From assembly GCA_017456605.1 (NCBI GenBank), contig JAFTJA010000013.1, forward strand, positions 1 to 64,000: 64,000 bases of DNA, in the 5' to 3' direction. Origin of the DNA: Clostridia bacterium. GTDB taxonomy: Bacteria > Bacillota > Clostridia > Monoglobales > Monoglobaceae. How positions within the stretch are numbered: the first letter of the stretch is position 1; each line of letters begins with the position of its first letter. The translations under genes were made by a program, and so were the position numbers. Positions 1-7,193 of the stretch are shown here, in pieces. Below the pieces are notes generated by a model. The model did no database searches, was not told the origin of the DNA, and worked only from the letters and a program-made list of their open reading frames with translations.

Positions 1-24
1 CGCACCAATGGTGCTTGACATACA

Positions 25-141
25 TTCGGTGGCAATAGCAAAGAGGTCACACCTGTTCCCATTCCGAACACAGTAGTTAAGCTCTTTAGCGCTGATGATA
101 CTTGGTGGGCAACCGCCTGGGAAAGTAGGACGTCGCCGGAA
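25..141 (+). rRNA. rrf: 5S ribosomal RNA
   Basis: The segment has the standard 5S layout: a GGTGGC 5' arm, the conserved block around CCGAACACAG, and a GTCGCCGGAA 3' arm that pairs with the 5' end (with one bulge). Length is about 117 nt, as expected. It lies at the very start of the window, so it is probably the last gene of an rRNA operon whose 16S and 23S genes lie to the left. No tRNA is visible between it and the terminator that follows. The exact ends are accurate to a few bases. Confidence 0.95.
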
Positions 142-144
142 TTC

Positions 145-197
145 GTCGCAACAAACTGCGACTTGAAAAAGACATCCAAGATTGGATGTCTTTTTTC
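145..197 (+). terminator. Rho-independent terminator of rRNA operon
   Basis: A small GTCGCA/TGCGAC hairpin (about 145-162) is followed by a stronger AAAGACATCC/GGATGTCTTT hairpin and a run of T at 189-196. Its position right after the 5S gene fits the end of the rRNA operon. Confidence 0.85.
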
Positions 198-450
198 TTT
201 TCTCCGTTGTTGCTCCTCTTCCCAAAAAATCTCCGGATTTTTCGGGAGCCCTATTTTTATATCCAAATGGATATCTTTGTATTTTGTAAATTCTGTGCGA
301 CGCTTTTGTTGAAATTCCAAGGAATTTCTTTTATCACCGATGCTCTCGCATCTCAATCCCGCCTAAAAACGTGCCGCCGGCACCTTTTTTACGGCGTGAC
401 GCCGGAATAAATAAAGAAAGAGTACTCAAAAGAGTGCTCTTTTTTGTATA
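198..450. other. Non-coding, hairpin-rich spacer
   Basis: No convincing gene was found here. The only long open frame (186-410) begins inside the terminator T-run, lacks a ribosome binding site and has no coding character. The stretch holds several short palindromes: ATATCC/GGATAT near 260-275, GAAATTC/GAATTTC at 311-328 followed by T residues, GTGCC/GGCAC at 371-383, CGGCG/CGCCG near 391-404, and a terminator-like AGAGTACTC/GAGTGCTCT hairpin with T-tract at about 417-446. Confidence 0.5.
417..446 (+). terminator. Second terminator-like hairpin downstream of rRNA
   Basis: AGAGTACTC pairs with GAGTGCTCT (G-U tolerated) and is followed by six T. It could back up the rRNA terminator or end an unidentified short transcript. 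Confidence 0.6.
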
Positions 451-507
451 TGTGCGGTTGTGCACCAAGAATTGATGAAATTCTTTACGTTGGGCGACTA
501 TATAATA

Positions 508-536
508 TTGTCTTTTAGAATCGACTATGCTATAAT
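508..536 (+). promoter_or_regulatory. Sigma-A-type promoter for the 555 gene
   Basis: TTGTCT (508-513), a 17-bp spacer, then TATAAT (531-536). The start codon at 555 follows closely, with GAGGTG as the ribosome binding site. Confidence 0.7.
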
Positions 537-554
537 AGAATTTGAGGTGATAAT

Positions 555-1031
555 GTGAAAATCAATTCTTGGAAACAAGCATTAAAAAGCGGAATATTAT
601 CTGGGATAATATTGTTTGTAATATATGTTGCCTTTGTTTTTCTTGTGAGCTATTTGATTGGTGGGGAGTCATTTATAAAATATGACATAATTGTTGAAAA
701 TATCGGGATAATTTCCTTTGATATGGTAACAATTTTCGGATTTGTTTTGTTTGCTATTGTTCCTATGATAGTATTGCGATATCAAAAGATAAAATATGTT
801 TTTTTATATATTTTATCGGGGGATATGCTATTTATTTTATTATACTCTATAATGTGGGGAATACTTCTGCTCGTTTATTATATTTCAGATGATATATTTT
901 ATTGTCCGATAAATACCTTTGATGCGATATACTATGCTATATTGCTGTTTCGTGGTTCGGGAATTGGCGTTTTGCTTGCACTTATAATCAATCTAATTAA
1001 GAACAAAAAGTTAAAGAGTGAAGCCATTTAG
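555..1031 (+). CDS. Hypothetical multi-pass membrane protein
   Basis: This 158-residue protein starts at GTG with a GAGGTG ribosome binding site 4 bases upstream. About four hydrophobic segments are visible (roughly residues 14-37, 47-72, 80-110 and 127-148), with short polar loops and a Lys-rich C-terminus, so an integral cytoplasmic-membrane protein with positively charged ends inside is likely. No catalytic or binding motif was recognised and no family could be assigned. It has its own promoter and faces the convergent SLH gene across a shared hairpin. Base composition is very AT-rich compared with its neighbours, which could reflect horizontal origin or simply membrane-protein codon bias. 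Confidence 0.75.
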   Translation: MKINSWKQALKSGILSGIILFVIYVAFVFLVSYLIGGESFIKYDIIVENIGIISFDMVTIFGFVLFAIVPMIVLRYQKIKYVFLYILSGDMLFILLYSIMWGILLLVYYISDDIFYCPINTFDAIYYAILLFRGSGIGVLLALIINLIKNKKLKSEAI

Positions 1032-1092
1032 GGACGTAAAACCATTTACTGCAAATGGGGACGTGCCTAAAATTACACGGTGTAAAGATGTA

Positions 1093-1124
1093 AAAGGGAG
1101 GGTGTGGAGACCCTCCCTTTGTAT
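1093..1124. terminator. Shared terminator between convergent genes
   Basis: AAAGGGAGGG and CCCTCCCTTT form a perfect 10-bp stem around an 8-base loop, between the + gene ending at 1031 and the - gene ending at 1164. T-tracts on either side are short, so efficiency is uncertain. Confidence 0.6.
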
Positions 1125-1163
1125 GTTTTGTTTAACATCAATACAAAATGTATTGGTTTATTA

Positions 1164-1808
1164 TTATTGGTTAAGCATTGTTCTTGGTGTTCGTAATTCT
1201 GTACCATTTTTTCCGTCAGCGATTATGTATGATGCAGTGTTCTCCTTGAAGTCAAAACCACTTTGAAGCATCAATGGGATATCTAACGCGGAATATGCCA
1301 TAATCATAACATCCTCTCGTGGGGCTGGTTTGCCCATAGCCATAGCAGGAATGTTATTAAATAAAGCATAACGTGTTGCGGTGCTGTAATACCCCATAGG
1401 ATAGCCGCCGTTTGCCTCTGCGAATGGTTTATAACCTAAGGCACACACAAACATTTTTACTATTTCGTCACTGGTAACAAATTCATCGGGATTAAATTTC
1501 TTTGTGTCATCAATATCAATTATTCCTGCACCTAATGCGGTTGATATGTAAGGTGCTGACCAATGGTCACTTGTTACATCTATAAATTCATCAGCATATT
1601 CACTAGTCGCAAGACTAAGAGTTCTGCATACGATTGCCAGAGCCTCAGCGCGGGTAATATTGTCTTCTAAACGCAGCTTGCCGTCGGGGTCGCCTGTTAT
1701 AATTTTGTAGTTTTTTAAATCTTCCATACTCTTTGTGTCAATTTCCGTTGCAAAAACTGCACTTGATAGCATAACTATCGCTAGGATTGTTGCTATTATC
1801 TTTTTCAT
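1164..1808 (-). CDS. Short secreted SLH-domain protein
   Basis: A 214-residue protein with a cleavable signal peptide (residues 1-20, ending near VFA). The mature part resembles S-layer homology repeats: a unit around 28-70 with ITRAEALAIVCR, then a unit with DVTSDHWSAPYISTALGAGII and FVTSDEIVKMFVCALGY (about 77-127). SLH repeats bind pyruvylated secondary wall polymers, so the protein is probably held at the cell surface. It lacks any attached enzymatic domain; the last 60 residues are not recognised. The ribosome binding site GAAAGG lies about 10 bases upstream. Its leader (1809-2090) is long and structured (see the attenuator and finding), implying regulation after transcription starts. 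Confidence 0.85.
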   Translation of the reverse strand: MKKIIATILAIVMLSSAVFATEIDTKSMEDLKNYKIITGDPDGKLRLEDNITRAEALAIVCRTLSLATSEYADEFIDVTSDHWSAPYISTALGAGIIDIDDTKKFNPDEFVTSDEIVKMFVCALGYKPFAEANGGYPMGYYSTATRYALFNNIPAMAMGKPAPREDVMIMAYSALDIPLMLQSGFDFKENTASYIIADGKNGTELRTPRTMLNQ

Positions 1809-1883
1809 ATCTCATCTGACCTTTCTTTTGTATTTGGATTACACCTTTTGGGGGAATATACTCCTTTCAAATCCTCATAAATT

Positions 1884-1938
1884 AAAAAGTGCGACAACCG
1901 AAGGCTGCCGCACAAAAAACGCAAACTCCGATTGTCGC
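1884..1938 (-). promoter_or_regulatory. Attenuator: terminator plus competing antiterminator
   Basis: On the minus strand, GTGCGGCAGCC (1913-1903) pairs with GGTTGTCGCAC (1899-1889; two G-U pairs) and is followed by TTTTT (1888-1884): an intrinsic terminator 76 bases before the SLH start codon. The 3' half of that stem, CTTCGGTTGTCGC (1903-1891), can instead pair over 13 positions (two G-U) with the upstream GCGACAATCGGAG (1938-1926). The two structures exclude each other, which is the classic attenuation arrangement. The sensing ligand or factor is unknown. Confidence 0.65.
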
Positions 1939-1971
1939 CAAACAATTTTTAACGAAACAGGATAAACTCCA

Positions 1972-2021
1972 AAATTTCTTGGTGGAATCTGCATTTTTGT
2001 CAAATTCTATCCAAGAAATTT
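1972..2021 (-). promoter_or_regulatory. Upstream hairpin in SLH-gene leader
   Basis: AAATTTCTTGG (1972-1982) and CCAAGAAATTT (2011-2021) are perfect 11-bp inverted arms. With a further nested hairpin farther 5' (CTCTATA/TATAGGG inside GGATA/TATCC, about 2031-2066), this makes a multi-helix RNA 5' of the terminator and could be a sensor domain. It does not match the c-di-GMP-I or T-box consensus as I know them. Confidence 0.5.
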
Positions 2022-2096
2022 GAATAGGATACTAAAACCCTATAAAATATATAGAGCTATCCCGATATTTCATTAAAAAAATGTTTGGCATAAATT

Positions 2097-2125
2097 ATTA
2101 TATCACTTATTAATCGTTTTTACAA
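2097..2125 (-). promoter_or_regulatory. Promoter of the SLH gene leader
   Basis: Read on the minus strand: TTGTAA (2125-2120), 17 bp, TATAAT (2102-2097). It would start a leader of about 280 nt. Confidence 0.7.
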
Positions 2126-2206
2126 GGGGTTTGTAAAATTAATATAAAATAGGTTATCTCTTTTTTATATCATCAGTACTAAATCGTATATATAATTAAA
2201 ACCATA

Positions 2207-2235
2207 TTGTTATTTTAAATTTTATGTGGTATAAT
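2207..2235 (+). promoter_or_regulatory. Promoter for murT-gatD
   Basis: TTGTTA (2207-2212), 17-bp spacer, TATAAT (2230-2235). Transcription would start near 2242 and include the repeat element in a leader of about 240 nt. Confidence 0.65.
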
Positions 2236-2250
2236 GAATTCAAACGAAGC

Positions 2251-2417
2251 TTGAAATCGTCGATATAAATTCTTGCAGAATTCTCGATATGTCATAAATG
2301 GCTCGATATGTTGCTAACGCGACGAGAATTCATATCATATCGAGTTTGACCGAAGGGAAAACATATCGATTTTGCGATAGCAAAAATATCTAGCAAACGA
2401 AGTTTGCATATCGCCAA
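2251..2417. repeat. Palindrome-rich intergenic repeat element
   Basis: About 165 bases built from CGATAT-type units in both orientations (2260, 2284, 2303, 2336, 2363, 2408). GAATTCTCG (2279-2287) and CGAGAATTC (2323-2331) are inverted arms, followed by TTTTGC/GCAAAA (about 2370-2385) and GCAAAC/GTTTGC (2393-2407) hairpins. It is non-coding and sits in the leader of murT. It looks like a dispersed extragenic element, though no second copy was noticed in this window. Confidence 0.5.
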
Positions 2418-2485
2418 AAAGATTAGCATCTAAACCGTATGGTCTTTATATAATATTGGAAAATTCACAAAAAGGAGAAACGCTT

Positions 2486-3829
2486 ATGAGAAAACTTATT
2501 GCGATATGGATAGCCAAGCTTTCTGCCATAGCAGGAAGATTGGTGGGGAAGAATTCATCCGCAGGTCCGGGAACCATTGCCCTCAAAATCTGCCCCGACC
2601 TGATTGAAAGATTGCAGGCAAATATAAAGGGAAAGGTGATCGCTGTCTGTGGCACAAACGGCAAGACAACTACCAACAATCTCATATACAGTGCGCTGAA
2701 AAAAAGCGGATACAGTGTTTTGTGCAACAATCTCGGTGCTAATATGCTGAGCGGTGTTGCTACAGCTTTTGCCCTCCGGTGTAACTGGTTGGGAAATTTC
2801 AAGGCAGATTTTGCCTGTTTTGAAATTGATGAAGCATCCGCTCCAAAGGTTTTTCGCCATATAAAGCCTGACTATATTGTAGTGACAAATCTTTTCAGGG
2901 ACCAGCTTGACAGATATGGTGAAATCGAGCATACCGTTGAGCTCATCAAGAATGCTATTCAAATTGCGGACAAGCCCGTACTTGTTTTAAACGGTGATGA
3001 CCCGATTTCTGCAAGCTTTGGAATCAGCTATGACAATGCGGTATATTTTGGAATAGGTGAGGCTGTTCTTCCGCAAAGTACTGAGGTGAAAGAGGGCAGA
3101 TTTTGCACGGTGTGCGGTGAAGAGCAAAAGTATAACTTCATCCACTATGGGCAGCTTGGTGATTACTATTGTCCAAATTGCAACAATAAACGTCCAAACA
3201 TTGATTTTGAGGCAAAGAACGTGGATTTGTCAGATGGTATCAGCTTTTCAGTTCTTGATGAAAAAATACAGCTCAATTACCGGGGGTTTTACAATATTTA
3301 TAATGTGCTTGCGGTTTATTCGCTGCTTAAAGCTATGAATATTGAGATAAAATCTTTTTCTACTACGCTTCAGGAATATAAACCACAGACCGGCAGAATG
3401 GAAGAATTTAATATTGGGAAGAAAGTAATCCTTAATCTTGCCAAAAATCCTGCGGGCTTCAATCAGGCGATTGCAACGGTTCTACAGGACCCAAGGAAAA
3501 AAGATATAATTTTTGCTATAAACGACAAACCCGGTGACGGGCTGGACGTTTCGTGGCTTTGGGATGTGGATTTTGACAAAATCCTGCATAGCGGGCTTAA
3601 TACAGTGTCTTTATCAGGAATAAGGCGTTATGACCTGGCACTTCGCTTCAAATATGATGAAATTCCATTCAGTGCTGTTTCAGAGGATATGCGGATGCTT
3701 ATTGAAAACTGTCTCAGGACCGATGCAGAGGTTTGTTATATTCTTGTGAATTATACTGCACTGTTTTCGACGAAGGATATTCTTTCAGACATAGAAAAGC
3801 AGAAAGGGATTGGTGAGAAAAATGACTGA
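2486..3829 (+). CDS. murT: Lipid II isoglutaminyl synthase, subunit MurT
   Basis: Mur-ligase-like subunit that, with GatD, amidates the alpha-carboxyl of D-Glu in lipid II at the inner membrane face, giving D-isoglutamine in peptidoglycan. The ATP loop GTNGKTT is at residues 56-62 and a four-Cys zinc ribbon (CTVC ... CPNC) at about 207-232 inserts into the central domain, as in MurT from other Firmicutes. The C-terminal part corresponds to the DUF1727 domain. ATG at 2486 is chosen over an upstream in-frame start because AAAGGAG lies just before it. Length 447 residues is normal. It overlaps gatD by 8 bases, implying translational coupling. Confidence 0.95.
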   Translation: MRKLIAIWIAKLSAIAGRLVGKNSSAGPGTIALKICPDLIERLQANIKGKVIAVCGTNGKTTTNNLIYSALKKSGYSVLCNNLGANMLSGVATAFALRCNWLGNFKADFACFEIDEASAPKVFRHIKPDYIVVTNLFRDQLDRYGEIEHTVELIKNAIQIADKPVLVLNGDDPISASFGISYDNAVYFGIGEAVLPQSTEVKEGRFCTVCGEEQKYNFIHYGQLGDYYCPNCNNKRPNIDFEAKNVDLSDGISFSVLDEKIQLNYRGFYNIYNVLAVYSLLKAMNIEIKSFSTTLQEYKPQTGRMEEFNIGKKVILNLAKNPAGFNQAIATVLQDPRKKDIIFAINDKPGDGLDVSWLWDVDFDKILHSGLNTVSLSGIRRYDLALRFKYDEIPFSAVSEDMRMLIENCLRTDAEVCYILVNYTALFSTKDILSDIEKQKGIGEKND

Positions 3830-4556
3830 TTATAAAATTAACATACTTCATATATATCCTGATTTGCTGAATCTTTACGGCGACAAAGGGAATATTGCGT
3901 GTCTCAAAAAACGCCTTGAGTGGCGTGGTATTGCGGCTGAGGTGCGCGAATGTACTGCCCAAAACCCAAACATTGATTTTGAAAATACGGATATAATATT
4001 CATCGGCGGAGGCTCTGACCGGGAAACGGAAATAGTGAGATGTGCACTTCTTGAAAAAAAGGATGATTTCATAAAATTTGTGGAAGACGGGGGAACTGTT
4101 ATTGCCCTTTGCAGCGGTTATGAGCTTTTGGGAAAAGCAATACAGATGAACGATGAAAAAAAGGAAGGTCTTGGTGTCCTTGATATATGCACGCACATTC
4201 CATCTGACAATTCGCGCCTCATAGGAAACATCGTTATTGATTGCGGTGATATTGCAGGCAAAGTGGTGGGCTTTGAAAACCACAGCGGACGGATTGACAT
4301 AGGAAGTCACACACCGCTTGGTAAGGCAGAAAAAGGTTTTGGAAACGACGGAAAGAGCGGTTTTGAGGGCGTTTTGTATAAAAACGTCTTGGCATCATAT
4401 CTTCACGGACCACTTTTCCCCAAAAACCCGATGCTTTGTGACTATGTACTGAAAAAAACTCTGATTCACAAATACAGTGATTTCACAGAGCTTGCTCCTT
4501 TGGATGATGAAACAGAGGATATGGCAAGAAATCATATGCTCAGCGTTTTGCTGTAA
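3822..4556 (+). CDS. gatD: Lipid II isoglutaminyl synthase, glutaminase subunit GatD
   Basis: Class I glutamine amidotransferase-like subunit that supplies ammonia to MurT. The nucleophile elbow LCSGYELLG places the catalytic Cys near residue 97, and the catalytic His is in YLHGPLFPKNP near 195. NLYGDKGNIACLKKR near the N-terminus and GGGSDRE are typical of GatD (CobB/CobQ-like fold). ATG at 3822 overlaps the murT stop; an in-frame TTG 12 bases upstream is less likely. 244 residues, full length. The pair is a two-gene operon; no terminator was recognised after it. Confidence 0.95.
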   Translation: MTDYKINILHIYPDLLNLYGDKGNIACLKKRLEWRGIAAEVRECTAQNPNIDFENTDIIFIGGGSDRETEIVRCALLEKKDDFIKFVEDGGTVIALCSGYELLGKAIQMNDEKKEGLGVLDICTHIPSDNSRLIGNIVIDCGDIAGKVVGFENHSGRIDIGSHTPLGKAEKGFGNDGKSGFEGVLYKNVLASYLHGPLFPKNPMLCDYVLKKTLIHKYSDFTELAPLDDETEDMARNHMLSVLL

Positions 4557-4614
4557 ATTGTGACAAAACCCGTGAAAACAGGCTGTCAAAGAGTATTTTG
4601 GGCGGAAATACAAC

Positions 4615-4648
4615 ATATTGTGACTTCTTGCGACAATGACCACAATAT
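4615..4648. promoter_or_regulatory. Inverted repeat upstream of spo0A promoter
   Basis: ATATTGTG (4615-4622) and CACAATAT (4641-4648) are perfect inverted arms with an 18-bp spacer, centred about 55 bp upstream of the -35 box. It could be an operator for a dimeric regulator. It does not look like a Spo0A box (TGTCGAA). Confidence 0.4.
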
Positions 4649-4684
4649 CTAATAAAAAAGTTGGAAAAAAATGTAAAAAAGTAC

Positions 4685-4713
4685 TTGACAAATTTGTAAT
4701 ACGCGGTTATAAT
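4685..4713 (+). promoter_or_regulatory. Consensus sigma-A promoter of spo0A
   Basis: TTGACA (4685-4690), 17-bp spacer, TATAAT (4708-4713): a perfect consensus. Start codon is 45 bases downstream of the -10 box. Confidence 0.85.
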
Positions 4714-4757
4714 CTAACTGTAATTGGAAAATTTTAGAAAATAAAGGAGTCAGAAAT

Positions 4758-5561
4758 ATGGAAAAACAGATCAATGTTCTAATTGCAGATTCGGACAGGG
4801 AGTATGCAGAACTTTTAAGCCGCAACATTTCAGGAGATTTCAAAATCAATATTTGCGATGTGGTAACAAGCGGATATCAGGTAATTGAAAAGGTGGATAT
4901 TTTAAAGCCTGATGTTGTGATTATGGATGTGGTTATGCCAAGTATCGACGGCATTGGAATATTAGAACGCCTCAAAAACAAAAAGCAGGAGTTTGAAAAT
5001 TTCAAGATGCCGAAAATAATTGTGCTCTCAACTTTCAAGCAGGATAAAATCGCGCAGGACTGCATAAATTTGGGTGCCAGCTATTATATGGTGAAACCGA
5101 TAAATTTTGAAAGCATACGAAACACCATAAGACGTCTCTGTGACGGCGTTGATGAGAAAAAAGGAAGCGTTACTTTCTCAAAAAGATTTGCTGTTGGTGA
5201 ACACATTGATGTTGAAACGATGGTTACGGAAATTATTCACGAAATAGGAATTCCCGCTCATATAAAGGGCTATCAGTATTTGCGGCATGCGATTATGCTT
5301 GTTATTGACAATCTTGACGTGATAAATTCTATTACCAAAACACTTTATCCAACTGTTGCACAGAATTTCCGTACAACTCCCAGCAGAGTAGAGAGGGCAA
5401 TCCGCCACGCTATCGAGGTTGCGTGGGACAGGGGCGATACGGAGGTTCTGGATTCCATATTTGGCTATACAATTGCGACATCAAAGGGAAAACCCACAAA
5501 TTCAGAGTTTATTGCAATGATTGCCGATAAACTGAGACTTAAAATCAAAAATGCCAGCTAA
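4758..5561 (+). CDS. spo0A: Stage 0 sporulation protein A (response regulator)
   Basis: Master regulator of entry into sporulation. The N-terminal receiver domain (about 1-125) carries the acidic pocket D11/D13, phosphoacceptor D57 (IMDVVMP) and the conserved Lys in YMVKPINFE. The C-terminal DNA-binding domain (about 150-267) has the very conserved Spo0A features [16 protein letters not shown], the recognition helix region [20 protein letters not shown] and the sigma-A contact region near [15 protein letters not shown]. Strong ribosome binding site AAAGGAG. It is monocistronic, with its own consensus promoter and a strong terminator. Its presence with SpoIIID and YtxC indicates a spore former. 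267 residues, normal. Confidence 0.98.
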   Translation: MEKQINVLIADSDREYAELLSRNISGDFKINICDVVTSGYQVIEKVDILKPDVVIMDVVMPSIDGIGILERLKNKKQEFENFKMPKIIVLSTFKQDKIAQDCINLGASYYMVKPINFESIRNTIRRLCDGVDEKKGSVTFSKRFAVGEHIDVETMVTEIIHEIGIPAHIKGYQYLRHAIMLVIDNLDVINSITKTLYPTVAQNFRTTPSRVERAIRHAIEVAWDRGDTEVLDSIFGYTIATSKGKPTNSEFIAMIADKLRLKIKNAS

Positions 5562-5574
5562 ATTAAATTGAAAC

Positions 5575-5600
5575 CGGGAGATAAATTCTCCCGTTTTTTT
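5575..5600 (+). terminator. Terminator of spo0A
   Basis: CGGGAGA pairs with TCTCCCG around a five-base loop, followed by seven T. Confidence 0.9.
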
Positions 5601-5609
5601 ATTTTGGGG

Positions 5610-5638
5610 TTGACTTTATCGGTTTAGTGTGCTAAACT
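5610..5638 (+). promoter_or_regulatory. Promoter and overlapping operator of ABC transporter operon
   Basis: TTGACT (5610-5615), 17-bp spacer, TAAACT (5633-5638). GTTTAG (5622-5627) and CTAAAC (5632-5637) form a perfect inverted repeat covering the end of the spacer and the -10 box, a typical repressor operator position. The regulator is unknown; the TrpR-like YerC protein encoded in the same operon is one candidate. Confidence 0.6.
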
Positions 5639-5681
5639 ATTAAAGTAAAAATAATACCAAAATAAAAGGAGCGTATTAAAA

Positions 5682-6506
5682 ATGAAAAACTTCAAAACAA
5701 TTTTAACACTTATGATGGTTGTAGCGGTTGCGTTCAGCCTGGTAGCTTGCGGCGGAAACGATGTAGCCGTTGACTATTCACAGTCAGTTGACGGAGCACT
5801 TGTTGTTGCAGAAGCAGGTTCTGCGGGCGAAGAGCTTGCAACAGGTGATGAATTCTTCAAGAATGCAGAATTTACAGCAGTAGACTCAATGGCTACGGCA
5901 CTTCTTGATGTTAAGTCTGGCACATCCGATATTGCTATTGTTGACTATGTTACATCAATCGGCTCAATCGGCGAAGGCACAGATTATACTGACCTTGCTG
6001 TTGTTGAAGGCAAAGATTTCAACCCTGAAGAATATGGTATCGCATTCAGAAAAGGCAGTGACATTACACCTGCTGTGAATGCTGCTATTGCTGAGCTTGC
6101 TGCAGAGGGAAAAATGGATGAAATCGCAGCTAAATATAAGCTCGGTGACCTTATTATCAAAGACGGTGCTGCTTTTGATGAAGAAATCACAGAGGGAGAC
6201 CTTGCTTACATAAAGGAAAAAGGTGAACTTATTGTTGGTATCACACTTTTTGCTCCCATGAATTATTATGAAGGCGAAGAGCTCATCGGCTTTGAAACAG
6301 AATTTGCAAAAGCGGTATGTGAAAAATTGGGCGTTGAAGCAAAATTTGTTGAAATCAACTGGAACTCAAAAGAAATCGAACTCAATGCAAAGAACATTGA
6401 CTGTATTTGGAATGGTATGACAATCACAGACGAACGTGTTCAGAATATGAGCATTTCTGTTCCTTATATGCAGAACAAACAGGTAATGGTATCAAAGGTA
6501 AAATAA
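5682..6506 (+). CDS. Amino-acid-binding lipoprotein, domain order permuted
   Basis: Substrate-binding lipoprotein of the adjacent polar amino-acid ABC importer. A lipoprotein signal (residues 1-22, LVAC with Cys23) is followed by sequence of a family-3 solute-binding protein in swapped order. Residues 38-155 (ALVVAEAGSAGEE, ALLDVKSGTSDIAIVDY, NPEEYGIAFRKGSD) match the second lobe and C-terminal part, while 173-274 (DLAYIKEKGELIVGIT, GFETEFAKAVCEKLGV, GMTITDERVQNMSISVPYMQ, QVMV) match what is normally the N-terminal lobe. Both pieces are present once, so the whole fold could form with new termini near the hinge: a circular permutation. Start follows AAAGGAG. First gene of a three-gene transporter operon. 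Confidence 0.85.
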   Translation: MKNFKTILTLMMVVAVAFSLVACGGNDVAVDYSQSVDGALVVAEAGSAGEELATGDEFFKNAEFTAVDSMATALLDVKSGTSDIAIVDYVTSIGSIGEGTDYTDLAVVEGKDFNPEEYGIAFRKGSDITPAVNAAIAELAAEGKMDEIAAKYKLGDLIIKDGAAFDEEITEGDLAYIKEKGELIVGITLFAPMNYYEGEELIGFETEFAKAVCEKLGVEAKFVEINWNSKEIELNAKNIDCIWNGMTITDERVQNMSISVPYMQNKQVMVSKVK

Positions 6507-6534
6507 CCAAAATTTCAGAAAGTACGGTTGAACA

Positions 6535-7182
6535 ATGGATAGATTTCAAGAAATCATAGCGGCGTTATTTGAAGGGTTTGGGATAAACTTTCTGCTTTTT
6601 GTGGTAACACTTGTGGTGGCGATTCCCCTTGGGCTTATTATTGCCCTGGGAACAATGTCAAGCTTTAAGCCACTGAAATACATAATGAAGACATTTGTCT
6701 GGATAATAAGAGGCACTCCCTTGATGCTTCAGCTTTTTGTGGTGTTCTATGCTCCGGGGCTTCTTTGGGGTATTCCCATGCGGGATCGACTTATGGCAGC
6801 ATTTATTGCTTTTTCAATCAACTATGCGGCGTATTTTTCTGAAATATACCGCGGTGGCATTGAAAGCATCCCAAAGGGACAGTATGAGGCAGGACAGGTG
6901 CTGGCTATGTCCAAAACCCAGGTGTTTTTCAAGGTTGTGCTTTTTCAGGTGGTAAAGCGAATTGTTCCGCCTATGGGCAATGAAATAATTACTCTGGTGA
7001 AGGATACCGCTTTGGCACGTGTTATTGGCGTTGTTGAAATCTTGATGTTTGCCGAACGTTTTTCAAAGCAAGGGCTTATCTGGCCACTTTTCTCAACGGC
7101 TCTGTATTTCCTTGCGTTTAATGGTATTCTCACATTGCTTCTTGGCTATGTAGAGAAAAAACTTGATTATTACAAAGGATAG
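6535..7182 (+). CDS. Polar amino-acid ABC transporter permease
   Basis: Inner-membrane permease of the HisM/GlnP family, 215 residues. It begins with a transmembrane helix (about 12-38) preceded by the family start region, and contains the conserved [15 protein letters not shown] segment followed by the [29 protein letters not shown] cytoplasmic (EAA) loop, which docks on the ATPase. About five transmembrane helices are visible, as usual. It lies 28 bases after the binding protein and 11 before the ATPase. A homodimeric permease is expected since only one permease gene is present. The exact amino acid substrate cannot be read from sequence. Confidence 0.93.
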   Translation: MDRFQEIIAALFEGFGINFLLFVVTLVVAIPLGLIIALGTMSSFKPLKYIMKTFVWIIRGTPLMLQLFVVFYAPGLLWGIPMRDRLMAAFIAFSINYAAYFSEIYRGGIESIPKGQYEAGQVLAMSKTQVFFKVVLFQVVKRIVPPMGNEIITLVKDTALARVIGVVEILMFAERFSKQGLIWPLFSTALYFLAFNGILTLLLGYVEKKLDYYKG

Positions 7183-7193
7183 GAGGTGCCGGT

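Noticed and set aside
186..410. Open frame of 74 codons after the 5S gene.
   Set aside because: It starts inside the rRNA terminator, has no ribosome binding site and covers several hairpins.
1975..2000. GGTGGAA motif on the plus strand, resembling the T-box antiterminator.
   Set aside because: The full GGGTGGNACCGCG consensus is not met, no specifier loop is seen, and there is no plus-strand gene with a matching terminator; the functional leader runs on the minus strand.
1809..2090. c-di-GMP-I riboswitch for the SLH leader.
   Set aside because: The conserved GCAAA and GGTAGC...GGTTACC blocks that I associate with this class are absent.
5682..6506. Fusion of two complete binding proteins.
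   Set aside because: Each lobe is present once only; total length equals one ordinary protein.
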